A stretch of DNA of 56,852 nucleotides from the NCBI RefSeq assembly GCF_016862635.1, contig NZ_BONI01000063.1:1-56852 (forward strand), in the 5' to 3' direction. Below are positions 23,178 through 30,876 of this stretch, one piece after another. How positions within the stretch are numbered: the first letter of the stretch is position 1; each line of letters begins with the position of its first letter. The DNA is from Catellatospora coxensis. Lineage in GTDB: Bacteria; Actinomycetota; Actinomycetes; Mycobacteriales; Micromonosporaceae. Both the position numbers and the translations under genes were made by a program. Under the pieces are notes generated by a model, which was not told the origin of the DNA, did not search any database, and was given only the letters and a program-made list of their open reading frames with translations.

Positions 23178-24382
23178 CAGCGCACCGGCAGTTCCTTGAG
23201 ACCGCGCACCAGCATGCCCTTCTTCCAGGGCAGCGCCTGCTCGGCGACGGCCAGTTCCAGGTTCGGGAAACGGGTGATCAGGCTGTGCAGCGCGACCTGC
23301 AGTTCCATGCGGGCGAGCTGGGCGCCGACGCAGTGGTGCGGGCCGTGGCCGAAGCCGAGGTGCGGGTTGCTCTCCCGGCGGAAGTCGAGCTCGTCGGGGT
23401 TGTCGAAGACCTTGTCGTCGCGGTTGGCGGAGGCGAGCGCGCCGAGCACCGGCTCCCCGGCGCGGATCAGCACGTCGCCGAGCATGATGTCCTCGGTGGC
23501 GTAGCGGGCGAACGCGGCGGCGGTGCCCAGCGGCACGTAGCGCATCAGCTCGTCGACCGCGGCCGGGATCAGGGACGGGTCCGCGCGCAGCTCGGCGAGC
23601 TGGTCGGGGTTGGTGAGCAGCACGTACACGAAGTTGGGGATCTGGGTCACGGTGGTCTCGTGGCCGGCGGCGAGCAGCCCGGCCGACAGCTGCACCAGCT
23701 CGGCCTCGGTGAGCCGGTCCTCGTCCTCGTCGCGGGCCTTGACCATGGCGCCGAGCAGGTCGTCGGTCTCCTGGACGCGGCGCTGGGCGATCAGGCCGGC
23801 GATGTAGCCGTGCAGGTTGCCCAGGTACTCCATGATCTGCTGCGGGGTGAGCGAGGTGGTCGAGATGATCGCCTCGGACCACAGCTGGAACTTGTCCCGG
23901 TCGCTGAACGGCACGCCGAGCAGCTCGCAGATGACGGCCACGGGCAGCGGGGTGGCGAAGTGCTCGACCAGGTCGGCGGGGGAGCCGTGCCGCGCCATGT
24001 CGTCGAGCAGCTGGTTCGCGATCTCCTGGGTGCGCGGGCGCAGCGTCTCGACGCGGCGGGCGGTGAACGCCTTCGCGATGAGTTTGCGCAGCCGGGTGTG
24101 CTCGGGCGGGTCCATCGCGAGCATGCCGGACTCGCCCTGGTGCGGGTGGGTGCGCGGCTCGTCGCGCCCGACGCTGGCGGCCCGGCTGAACCGGGCGTCG
24201 CCGAGGACCATCCGCACGTCGTCGTAGCGGGTGGCGAGCCAGGCCTCCTCGCCGTACGGCAGGCGCACCCTGGTCAGCGGTTCGCTGCGGCGCAGCTGCT
24301 CGTAGAGCGGGTTGAGGTTGAGCCGGTCGGGGTCGCTGAACGGGTAGGTGCGGGCCGCCATGACTTCACTGCCGGTCGACAT
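23174..24382 (-). CDS. Cytochrome P450 monooxygenase
   Basis: A 402-residue soluble P450 of the CYP105/107-like bacterial group. Visible are the I-helix oxygen-binding LLAAGHETTV, the K-helix region ELMRYVP, and the haem-binding FGHGPHHCVGAQLARME, in which Cys is the thiolate ligand. Such enzymes hydroxylate xenobiotics or natural products. ATG 24382 has GAGGGGG 5 bases upstream; ten extra in-frame codons are rejected. The ferredoxin gene is coupled to its end. Upstream on the same strand, 114 bases away, are a serine hydrolase and a TetR regulator. Control by that regulator is possible but not shown. Confidence 0.95.
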   Translation of the reverse strand: MSTGSEVMAARTYPFSDPDRLNLNPLYEQLRRSEPLTRVRLPYGEEAWLATRYDDVRMVLGDARFSRAASVGRDEPRTHPHQGESGMLAMDPPEHTRLRKLIAKAFTARRVETLRPRTQEIANQLLDDMARHGSPADLVEHFATPLPVAVICELLGVPFSDRDKFQLWSEAIISTTSLTPQQIMEYLGNLHGYIAGLIAQRRVQETDDLLGAMVKARDEDEDRLTEAELVQLSAGLLAAGHETTVTQIPNFVYVLLTNPDQLAELRADPSLIPAAVDELMRYVPLGTAAAFARYATEDIMLGDVLIRAGEPVLGALASANRDDKVFDNPDELDFRRESNPHLGFGHGPHHCVGAQLARMELQVALHSLITRFPNLELAVAEQALPWKKGMLVRGLKELPVRW

Positions 24383-24496
24383 CGTCGCCCCCTCGTGTGC
24401 GTACGAATTCAACTCTATGGATGGTAGTGTGGGTCAGTCCCGAAGTCGATGCCCATTCTATGAAAAAGCCGGATATTCACGGCGGATCCGGGCGCA

Positions 24497-25627
24497 TCAC
24501 TCGCGGCGGATCCGGGACGGCAGGGTCGTCGGCGCCCCTTCCCGGACCGCCGAGATGATCATTTCGCGGAGCTGCTCCATCGGGTCGCCGTCGCCGACGG
24601 CCAGCGAGTTCTTCGTCGCCGCGATGGTCAGCCCCAGCTCGGGCAGGGCCCCGGCCAGGCTGCCGCCGATCCCGCCCACCTCGATCATCGGACCGTCGAC
24701 GGCGTACCCGAGCGTCCACCGCACCGGCATGCCGAATGTCCACTCCGGACCCCGGGTGACCGGCCTGGTCGCCTCGCGCAGCCGCGCCGGGGAGATCAGC
24801 CGGACCCCGTCCACCTCGCCGAGCAGCGCCGCAAACATGCGGGCCGCCGCGCGGGCGGTGATGGTGCCGACGGCGGGCACCTCCGCCCGCAGGAAGGAGC
24901 GGTCGTTGCCCAGGTCGGCGTCGGGCCGCGCGCCGTGCGGCACCGCCCGGTCGAAGTTCGGCAGCTGCGCGCTGAGCTGCTTGAGCGCGTCCGACCAGCT
25001 CCGCTCGTCGAGCACGGCGAGCCGGTCAAGATCTTCATCGGGTACGCGGAGCAGCAGCTCGCCGGGCACGCCCAGCGGCGCGGCCACGTCGGTGGCGAGC
25101 ACCTGCGACAGGGTGCGGCCGGTGACCCGCCGGACCGTCTCGCCGACCAGCCAGCCGTACGTCCACACGTGGTAGCCGTGCGCCGTGCCCGGTTCCCACT
25201 CCGGGGCCGTGTCGGCCAGGATCGCGCACATGCGGCCCCAGTCGGCCAGATCGGCGGCGGTCACGTCGGGCGGCAGCGCGGGCAGCCCGGCGGTGTGCGT
25301 GAGCACGTGCCGCAGCGTCACGCCCGACTTGCCGTTGCGGGCGAACTCCGGCCACACCTCGGCCAGCCGCAGGTCGTAGTCGAGCCGCCCCTGCTCGGCC
25401 AGCACGTGCACGACGGTCGAGGTGAGCGCCTTGCCGGTGGAGAAGCTGAAGAACGGCGTGCCCGGGGTGACCGCCCGCCCCGTCGCGGGGTCGGCCAGCC
25501 CGGCGACGGCGTCGACGATCGGCGCGCCGTGCAGGTACGCGGCGACCTGCACGCCGGTCTCCTGCCCGGAGTCGACGAGCTCGTCGACGCGCTGCTGCAC
25601 ACGCTGCTGGAGGTGGTGCCGGTTCAT
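24497..25627 (-). CDS. Serine hydrolase, beta-lactamase/EstB family
   Basis: A 376-residue enzyme of the class C beta-lactamase-like superfamily (esterases, D-peptidases). The SxxK nucleophile is in FSFSTGKALTS. HTAGLPALP is the conserved loop of the family, and YHVWTYGWLVG holds the YxN-equivalent Tyr. No signal peptide is present, so it is cytoplasmic and more likely an esterase than an antibiotic-resistance enzyme. The start overlaps the stop of the TetR gene (ATGA), so translation is coupled and the regulator probably controls it. A 12-base direct repeat (GGCGGATCCGGG) flanks its stop codon. Confidence 0.88.
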   Translation of the reverse strand: MNRHHLQQRVQQRVDELVDSGQETGVQVAAYLHGAPIVDAVAGLADPATGRAVTPGTPFFSFSTGKALTSTVVHVLAEQGRLDYDLRLAEVWPEFARNGKSGVTLRHVLTHTAGLPALPPDVTAADLADWGRMCAILADTAPEWEPGTAHGYHVWTYGWLVGETVRRVTGRTLSQVLATDVAAPLGVPGELLLRVPDEDLDRLAVLDERSWSDALKQLSAQLPNFDRAVPHGARPDADLGNDRSFLRAEVPAVGTITARAAARMFAALLGEVDGVRLISPARLREATRPVTRGPEWTFGMPVRWTLGYAVDGPMIEVGGIGGSLAGALPELGLTIAATKNSLAVGDGDPMEQLREMIISAVREGAPTTLPSRIRRE

Positions 25628-26235
25628 GGTGCGGGGGTGTCCTCTCGGGGGGTGTCGCCGGGCGTCGCGGCCGGCCAGTGTTCGAGCAGCACGTGCAGCG
25701 CCTCGACGGACCGCCGCCACGACAGTTCCACGTCGCGCGGGTGGCCGAAGCCGCCGGTCGCCTCCAGGCTCACGAACCCGTGGAACGTGCTGCGCAGCAG
25801 GCGCACCGCGTCGGTGAGATCGGGTTCGGACAGACCGTACCCGCGCAGCATGCCGTAGGTCAGCTCGTAGGTGCGCCGGAACGCCACCGGGTCGGCGGTG
25901 ACGAGTTCGGGCGGCAGGGGGAGCTGGGTGGCGGCGTACCGCCCGGGGTGGGTGAGGGCGTAGGCCCGGTAGGCGTCGGCGAACGCGAGCAGCGCGTCGC
26001 GGCCGGAGCGTCCTGCCACGGCCGCGCCGATGCGGTCGACGAGCTCGCCGGCGGCCAGCAGGGCGATGCGGTGCCGCAGGTCCTGCAGGTTGCGGACGTG
26101 GGAGTAGAGGCTCGCATCCTTGACCCCGAACCCGCGGGCCACCGCGGAGATGGTGACGCCGTCGAGCCCGGCGGTGTCCGCCAGGTCGGCCGCCGCCAGC
26201 GTCACCCGCTGCGCCGAAAGCCCTGCCCGTGCCAT
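25624..26235 (-). CDS. TetR-family transcriptional regulator
   Basis: A 203-residue one-component regulator. The N-terminal HTH (LDGVTISAVARGFGVKDASLYSHVRN) matches the TetR fold, and the C-terminal half is a helical ligand domain. ATG 26235 is preferred to ATG 26247: TATGCT lies 7 bases before it, and a near-palindrome CCTAAGCATACTAGG (26239-26253) overlaps that promoter, which fits autorepression. It is coupled to the serine hydrolase by a 4-base overlap and lies upstream of the P450-ferredoxin pair on the same strand. Confidence 0.88.
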   Translation of the reverse strand: MARAGLSAQRVTLAAADLADTAGLDGVTISAVARGFGVKDASLYSHVRNLQDLRHRIALLAAGELVDRIGAAVAGRSGRDALLAFADAYRAYALTHPGRYAATQLPLPPELVTADPVAFRRTYELTYGMLRGYGLSEPDLTDAVRLLRSTFHGFVSLEATGGFGHPRDVELSWRRSVEALHVLLEHWPAATPGDTPREDTPAP

Positions 26236-26283
26236 GAACCTAAGCATACTAGGTTTCAGCCTAGGATGGCTAGGGAGGGTTGT

Positions 26284-26562
26284 TCAGTCCACGTACGGCC
26301 GGACCAGGCCCGGGGCCGGCAGGTACGGCTCCCAGTAGACGATCTGCCAGGCCGCCTGCAGCGCGTCCTCGCACGGGTAGGTGTGCCCGCACCGGTCGCA
26401 GATGCCCTGCACCTGCATGTGGTGCTCGTTCCAGCGCTGGCGCCCCTCGGTGACCATGGTCAGGGCGCGGCTCTGGATCGCCGTCCGGCCGACGTAAGTC
26501 GTGCCGTGGGACGTGCGCCGGGCGTCGCTAGAGGATCTGGGTCGTGGCTGCGGCCTTGACAT
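26284..26562 (-). CDS. Small protein with a Cys/His motif, 92 residues
   Basis: I do not recognise the family. The basic, Ser/Arg-rich first half is followed by ICDRCGHTYPCEDAL (Cys-x2-Cys-x5-Cys with a nearby His), which could bind one metal ion, and then an aromatic tail (WQIVYWEPYLPAPG). GGAG 7 bases before ATG 26562 supports the start; a longer frame from 26589 lacks a site. It is transcribed toward the TetR gene, 48 bases ahead of it. Confidence 0.65.
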   Translation of the reverse strand: MSRPQPRPRSSSDARRTSHGTTYVGRTAIQSRALTMVTEGRQRWNEHHMQVQGICDRCGHTYPCEDALQAAWQIVYWEPYLPAPGLVRPYVD

Positions 26563-26667
26563 CAATCTTCTCCTGCCGTCATCCCGCATAACGCGCTACG
26601 GAGCGCAAAGGTGCCGAGCTGTCGTAAACCCGTTGCTCGGGCGGAAGCCCTGCGATGGACTGGCCTG

Positions 26668-27429
26668 GTGAGATCGTTCGAAGAGTTGCTGGTGGAGGGT
26701 GCGGAGGCACCGGTCGACGGGTGGGACTTCGGCTGGTTCGCCGGACGGGCCACCGAACAGCGCCCGTCCTGGGGCTACGCGCGGCTGCTCGCCGAACGCG
26801 CCGCGACCGCGACCGCGGTGCTGGACGTGCAGACCGGCGGCGGCGAGGTGTACGCCGAAGTGCTGGCCCGGGCCGCGCGCCGACCGGCCACCGCCGCCGC
26901 GACCGAGTCCTGGCCGCCGAACCTCGCGCTGGCCCGTCGCACCCTCACCCCGCTGGGCGTGACCGTGGCCGAGGCCCCCGACGGGGCGGCGCTGCCGTTC
27001 CCGGACGCGTCGTTCGACCTGGTGGCCAGCCGGCATCCGACGGTCACCAACTGGGCCGAGACGGCCCGGGTGCTCACCCCCGGCGGCGACTACCTGTCCC
27101 AGCAGATCGGCGCGGGCTCGATGCGGGAGCTGAGCGAGTTCTTCCTCGGCCCCGTCGACCCGGGCACGGGCCGGCTGCCGCAGACCTCGGCCGCCGGGGC
27201 GGAATCCGCCGGGCTCACCGTGACGGAGCTGCGGCCGCAGGCGCTGCGCACCGAGTTCTTCGACGTCGCCGCGGTGATCGTGTTCCTGCGCAAGGTGATC
27301 TGGACCGTGCCCGGCTTCGACGTGGTGAAATACCACGACCGGCTGGTGGCCATGGACGCGCGGATCCGTGCCGAGGGCCCGTTCGTCGCCCACTCCCAGC
27401 GCTTCCTGCTCACCGCCCGCAAACCCTGA
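26668..27429 (+). CDS. Class I SAM-dependent methyltransferase
   Basis: A 253-residue protein with a methyltransferase Rossmann fold. The SAM-binding strand is AVLDVQTGGGEVY, where the usual GxGxG is altered to QTGGGE. PFPDASFDLVASRHP is motif post-I/II, and ARVLTPGGDYL is motif III. The substrate domain at the C-terminus is short. No RNA-binding or lipid-specific feature is visible, so it may act on a small molecule. GTG 26668 begins the conserved sequence; upstream in-frame codons are uncertain. It converges on the XRE-cupin gene with three bases between stops. Confidence 0.78.
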   Translation: MRSFEELLVEGAEAPVDGWDFGWFAGRATEQRPSWGYARLLAERAATATAVLDVQTGGGEVYAEVLARAARRPATAAATESWPPNLALARRTLTPLGVTVAEAPDGAALPFPDASFDLVASRHPTVTNWAETARVLTPGGDYLSQQIGAGSMRELSEFFLGPVDPGTGRLPQTSAAGAESAGLTVTELRPQALRTEFFDVAAVIVFLRKVIWTVPGFDVVKYHDRLVAMDARIRAEGPFVAHSQRFLLTARKP

Positions 27430-27432
27430 CGG

Positions 27433-28002
27433 TCAGCGGCGCGGGTAGCGGATCAGCAGGCTGGCGTGCACGGGCTGGTCGCCGACGGCCTCGTACACGT
27501 GGGGCACGTCGGACTGCCAGGACAGGTGCTCGCCGGGGTGGGCGGTGCGCGGGTCGTCGGCGGGGCCGGCGCGCAGCACGCCGCTGAAGACGGTGATGTG
27601 CTCGGTCACCCCGGCGTGGTGGGCGGGCGAGGACTGGACCGCGCCGGGCGGCACCACCATCCGGTACAGCTCGTAGGTGACCGCCTCGTCGTCGAACACC
27701 TGCAGCAGCGTGGCCTCTACGGCGGTGCCGCGCACCACGCCGGTCTGCCCGCCGGCGAGCAGCGCGGTGATCGGCACCCCGAGCGCGGCGGTCACCGACC
27801 ACAGCGTGTCCAGGGTCGGGTTGCGGGTGCCGTTCTCCAGCCCCGACAGCGTGGCCTTGCCCACGTTCGCCCGCCGGGCCAGCTCGGACAGCGAGATGCC
27901 GGCCGCCTCGCGCAGCCGCCGCAGCCGCGGGCCGACGCTCTCGGCGCCGGGCTCCAGGGCCGGGGGCTGGCTGCCGGGGACGGTTGCCGGACGCGCGCTC
28001 AT
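27433..28002 (-). CDS. XRE-family regulator with C-terminal cupin domain
   Basis: A 189-residue regulator. The HTH spans about residues 25-75 (LRRLREAAGISLSELARRANVGKATLSGLENGTRNP). The C-terminal cupin barrel (YRMVVPPGAVQSSPAHHAGVTEHITVFSG) senses a small ligand. It is divergent from benE. A perfect 8+8 palindrome at 28027-28046, just upstream of its start, is the likely operator. ATG 28002 is used; an ATG six codons upstream is possible. The adjacency suggests control of the transporter, possibly in response to an aromatic acid, but the ligand is inference. Confidence 0.88.
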   Translation of the reverse strand: MSARPATVPGSQPPALEPGAESVGPRLRRLREAAGISLSELARRANVGKATLSGLENGTRNPTLDTLWSVTAALGVPITALLAGGQTGVVRGTAVEATLLQVFDDEAVTYELYRMVVPPGAVQSSPAHHAGVTEHITVFSGVLRAGPADDPRTAHPGEHLSWQSDVPHVYEAVGDQPVHASLLIRYPRR

Positions 28003-28026
28003 GGGGCTATCGTGCACCACGAGCGA

Positions 28027-28046
28027 CCGTTCCGTTTGCGGAACGG
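28027..28046. promoter_or_regulatory. Probable XRE-cupin operator
   Basis: CCGTTCCG and CGGAACGG are perfect inverted 8-base arms around TTTG, 25 bases upstream of the XRE-cupin start and about 150 bases before benE. The site fits the dimeric HTH encoded next to it. Palindromic repeat copy 3 lies between this site and benE. Confidence 0.65.
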
Positions 28047-28081
28047 CAACGAGGGCACCGCGCTCACCCGACCCCGCCTGA

Positions 28082-28148
28082 CGTAGACGTTGGCCTATCT
28101 CATCGAAGATGATCGCGATTCATTCGATGTGATAGGCCAACGTCGATC
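28082..28148. repeat. 67-bp palindromic element, copy 3
   Basis: Core arms 28087-28107 and 28123-28143 pair over 21 bases with one T-T mismatch at the position that covaries between copies 1 and 2. The centre contains a small palindrome (ATCGCGAT). This copy lies in the divergent gap between the XRE-cupin regulator and benE, 47 bases before the benE start, so it would be within the benE leader or promoter. Confidence 0.92.
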
Positions 28149-28194
28149 GAAAGGCGGGTGGGGTGGGCGGGGCACGGGACGGAGGCGGGTGGGC

Positions 28195-29436
28195 GTGGGC
28201 AGGGGAGTGCTGCAGCCGGTGCTGGCCGGGGTGGTCACGGCGGTGGTCGGGTTCGCGAGCACGTTCGCCGTGGTGCTGGCCGGGCTGCGAGCGGTCGGCG
28301 CGGACTCGGGCCAGGCCGCGTCGGGCCTGCTGGCGGTATGCGTGGCGGCCGGTGCGACGGCGATCGTGCTGGGCTTGCGCCACCGCATCCCGATCAGCAT
28401 CGCCTGGTCCACCCCGGGCGCGGCGCTGCTGGTCGCCACCGGCGCGGTCGACGGCGGATTCGCCGCAGCCGTGGGCGCGTTCCTGGTCACCGGCGCGCTG
28501 ATCGTCGCGGCAGGGCTGTTCCCGGCGCTGGGCCGGGCGATCGCGGCGATCCCGCGGCCGATCGCGGCGGCCATGCTGGCGGGCGTACTGCTCGACCTGT
28601 GCATCGCCCCGGTGCGCGCGCTGGTCGACGTGCCGCTGCTCGCCGCGCCGATCGTGCTGGTGTGGCTGGTGCTCAACCGCTTCGCCCGGGCCTGGGCGGT
28701 GCCCGCCGCGCTCGCCACGGCCGCGGCCGTGATCGTGCTGGACTCGCCGGGCGCGCTGCGCGGGGCCGCCGCCGCGCCGGAGGTCGTGCTCACCGCGCCG
28801 GTGTTCACCTGGCAGGCGCTGGTGAGCCTGGCCGTGCCGCTGTTCCTGGTCACCATGGCCTCGCAGAACGTGCCCGGCATGGCCGTGCTGCAGGGGTACG
28901 GCTACACCCCGCCGCTGCGCGGCATCCTGCTCGGCACCGGGGCCGCCACGGCGGTGGCCGCGCCGTTCGGCTCGCACGCGGTGAACCTGGCCGCCATCAC
29001 CGCCGCACTGGCCGCGGGCCCTGACGCGCACCCGGACCCGCGGCGGCGCTGGATCGCGTCGGTGACCGCGGGCACCGGCATGATCACGCTCGGGCTGGGC
29101 GCGAGCGCGGCGACGGCGTTCGTGCTCAGCTCGCCGCCGCTGCTGATCGAGGCGGTGGCGGGCCTGGCCCTGCTCGGCGCGCTCGGCGCGGCGGTCACCT
29201 CGGCCATGGCCGAGGCCGAGGGCCGGGAGGCGGCCGTCGTCACCTTCGTGGTGACCGCGTCCGGGGTGGCGCTGCTCGGGGTCGGGGCGGCCTTCTGGGG
29301 GCTGCTGGCCGGCGGCCTCATGCTGCTGCTGCGGCCTCGCTCAGGAACGTCTCCACCGCCGCCGCGAACGTCGCCGGAGCGTCCACCCACGGAAAGTGAC
29401 CCGACCCCGGCTGCACCGTCAGCCGTGCCGAGCTGA
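28195..29436 (+). CDS. benE: Benzoate/H+ symporter, BenE family
   Basis: A 413-residue membrane protein with about 12 hydrophobic segments. BenE-family features are GVVTAVVGFASTFAVVLAGL, the loop IPISIAWSTPGAALL, and MASQNVPGMAVLQGYGYTPP with the conserved Asn-Val-Pro. It would import benzoate or a related aromatic acid with protons. GTG 28195 has GGAGG at 9 bases; GTG 28189 is a close alternative. The final 34 residues are a Pro/Ser/Thr-rich tail encoded over 119 bases that overlap the end of the convergent hydrolase gene. No benzoate catabolic gene is in the window. Confidence 0.88.
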   Translation: MGRGVLQPVLAGVVTAVVGFASTFAVVLAGLRAVGADSGQAASGLLAVCVAAGATAIVLGLRHRIPISIAWSTPGAALLVATGAVDGGFAAAVGAFLVTGALIVAAGLFPALGRAIAAIPRPIAAAMLAGVLLDLCIAPVRALVDVPLLAAPIVLVWLVLNRFARAWAVPAALATAAAVIVLDSPGALRGAAAAPEVVLTAPVFTWQALVSLAVPLFLVTMASQNVPGMAVLQGYGYTPPLRGILLGTGAATAVAAPFGSHAVNLAAITAALAAGPDAHPDPRRRWIASVTAGTGMITLGLGASAATAFVLSSPPLLIEAVAGLALLGALGAAVTSAMAEAEGREAAVVTFVVTASGVALLGVGAAFWGLLAGGLMLLLRPRSGTSPPPPRTSPERPPTESDPTPAAPSAVPS

Positions 29437-30181
29437 GCCGCCCGGCGAGCGCCCGTACGGCGTGCCTGGTCGGCCAGATGTCGTGCTCGCCGACCACCAG
29501 CAGCATCGGCGCGGCCAGCCCGGTCAGCCGGTCCACCAGCGCCGGATCGGGCTCGTAGCCGGCGTAGAAGCCGTCGGTCGCGGGCTTGGCGAACTCGGCC
29601 GGCTCGGCGGCGGCCTGCGCCTTCGCGGCGTCGTTCCACTGCCCGTACAGCAGCGGGGCGGACAGCCATCGCAGCCGTTCCAGCTCCTCGTCGTCGGCGG
29701 CCTCGGCGGTCAGCGCGGCGGCGGCCTCGTCGATCCACGGCTCGTGCGAGCGCTCGGCCAGCACGTGCGCCACGTCCAGATCGGACGGCAGGCCCAGCAC
29801 CCGCAGCGACGGGTCGACGACGACCAGGCGGCGCAGGCGGTGCGGGTGCCTGTCGGCGTACAGGAAGCACACGCCCCCGCTGGCGGAGTGGCCGAACAGG
29901 TCCATGGTGTCCAGCCCGAGGTGCGCCCGCAGCGCCTCGACGTCGTCGGCGATGCGGTCGACGCGGTAGGTGTCCGGATCGGCGGGCACCGCCGAATCGC
30001 CGGTGCCCCGGTTGTCGAGCAGGATCAGCGTCCGCGTGGCCGACAACCCGCCCAGCTCCCCGAGATACCGCACCGCCTGCCCCGGCCCGCCCGGCACACA
30101 CACCAGCGGCGGCCCGCCCCCACTCACCCGGTAGGCCAGCTCGGTCCCGTCCCACGATCGGAAGCGTTCCACCCATCCCAT
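29318..30181 (-). CDS. Alpha/beta-hydrolase, proline iminopeptidase-like
   Basis: A 287-residue hydrolase. The oxyanion motif is VPGGPGQ, typical of the prolyl aminopeptidase subgroup (HGGPG), and LLDNRGTGDS follows. The nucleophile is Ser of GHSASGG, the acid is probably Asp in VGEHDIWP, and the His is in GSGHFPW. It likely cleaves small peptides or esters in the cytoplasm. Its start is 11 bases after the ABC permease stop on the same strand, so it is the third gene of that operon. Its last 119 bases run antisense to the 3' end of benE, a long overlap for convergent genes. Confidence 0.87.
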   Translation of the reverse strand: MGWVERFRSWDGTELAYRVSGGGPPLVCVPGGPGQAVRYLGELGGLSATRTLILLDNRGTGDSAVPADPDTYRVDRIADDVEALRAHLGLDTMDLFGHSASGGVCFLYADRHPHRLRRLVVVDPSLRVLGLPSDLDVAHVLAERSHEPWIDEAAAALTAEAADDEELERLRWLSAPLLYGQWNDAAKAQAAAEPAEFAKPATDGFYAGYEPDPALVDRLTGLAAPMLLVVGEHDIWPTRHAVRALAGRLSSARLTVQPGSGHFPWVDAPATFAAAVETFLSEAAAAA

Positions 30182-30192
30182 CCTGCCAAAGG

Positions 30193-30876
30193 TCAGGGGC
30201 GGGTTCGGCGGAGGCGGGTGTAGGCGTAGGTGGTGGCGGTGGTCCAGAGGAAGGCGTGGGTGGTGAGGGTGAGGGCGGTGAGGGTGGGGCCGCCGGAGGC
30301 GGTGTAGCGGGCGGCGGCCATCAGCGGGGGCACCAGCCAGGGGGCGGGGGAGCCCTGCAGGCCCAGCACGACGGCCAGGACGGAGCCGGTGACCAGGACC
30401 GCGACGCCCATTCCGGCGGTACGGACGACCGCCCGGCTCGCCAGCGCGCCCAGCGCCACGGCCGGGCCCAGTGCCAGCAGGTGCACGCCGAGTCCGATGA
30501 GGACGGCGACTCCGACGGGCACGTTCGCGTCGGCCTTGACGGCCTGGAACACCCAGGGCGCGGCGAGCGCGACGGCGATGGTGCCGAGCCCGGCCACGGC
30601 GGCGGCCAGCAGCCCGGCGGCGGTCTCGCGGGCGGCGGAGCCGAGGGCCACCCGGGCCAGCCGGCGCTGCACGTCCGGCTCGACGTCCAGCAGGATCTTC
30701 GTCTGCCAGGCCAGCACGGGGAAGGCGACCAGCGCGGAGACGCCGTACGCCTCACCGGCCTCGGCCTGCCCGCCGCCGTAGAGGATCGACAGCGCGGCGA
30801 GCGCGGCGATCAGGGGCGCGACGGCCCGGCCGGTGCGGACGAAGCCGTGCAGCCGCATCCGGGTCAGCGCGATCAC
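30193..30876 (-). CDS. ABC transporter membrane protein
   Basis: A 227-residue protein with six hydrophobic segments and no ATPase motifs. The fold resembles ABC-2-type permeases (for example AALAALSILYGG, then VSALVAFPVLAWQTKILLD). GTG 30876 overlaps the stop of the ATP-binding subunit gene (GTGA), so it is the partner membrane domain. No substrate-binding protein is adjacent, which fits an exporter. The hydrolase gene follows after 11 bases. Confidence 0.8.
   Translation of the reverse strand: MIALTRMRLHGFVRTGRAVAPLIAALAALSILYGGGQAEAGEAYGVSALVAFPVLAWQTKILLDVEPDVQRRLARVALGSAARETAAGLLAAAVAGLGTIAVALAAPWVFQAVKADANVPVGVAVLIGLGVHLLALGPAVALGALASRAVVRTAGMGVAVLVTGSVLAVVLGLQGSPAPWLVPPLMAAARYTASGGPTLTALTLTTHAFLWTTATTYAYTRLRRTRP

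Noticed and set aside
24481-24516. 12-base direct repeat GGCGGATCCGGG around the serine hydrolase stop codon
   Set aside because: Only two copies, 24 bases apart, and mostly within coding or trailing GC sequence; no mobile-element features.
28090-28180. Peptides starting MAYLIE or MAYHID read from the palindromic elements
   Set aside because: They come from the palindrome itself (TTG in each arm) and vary after the arm; no conserved downstream coding sequence was found.
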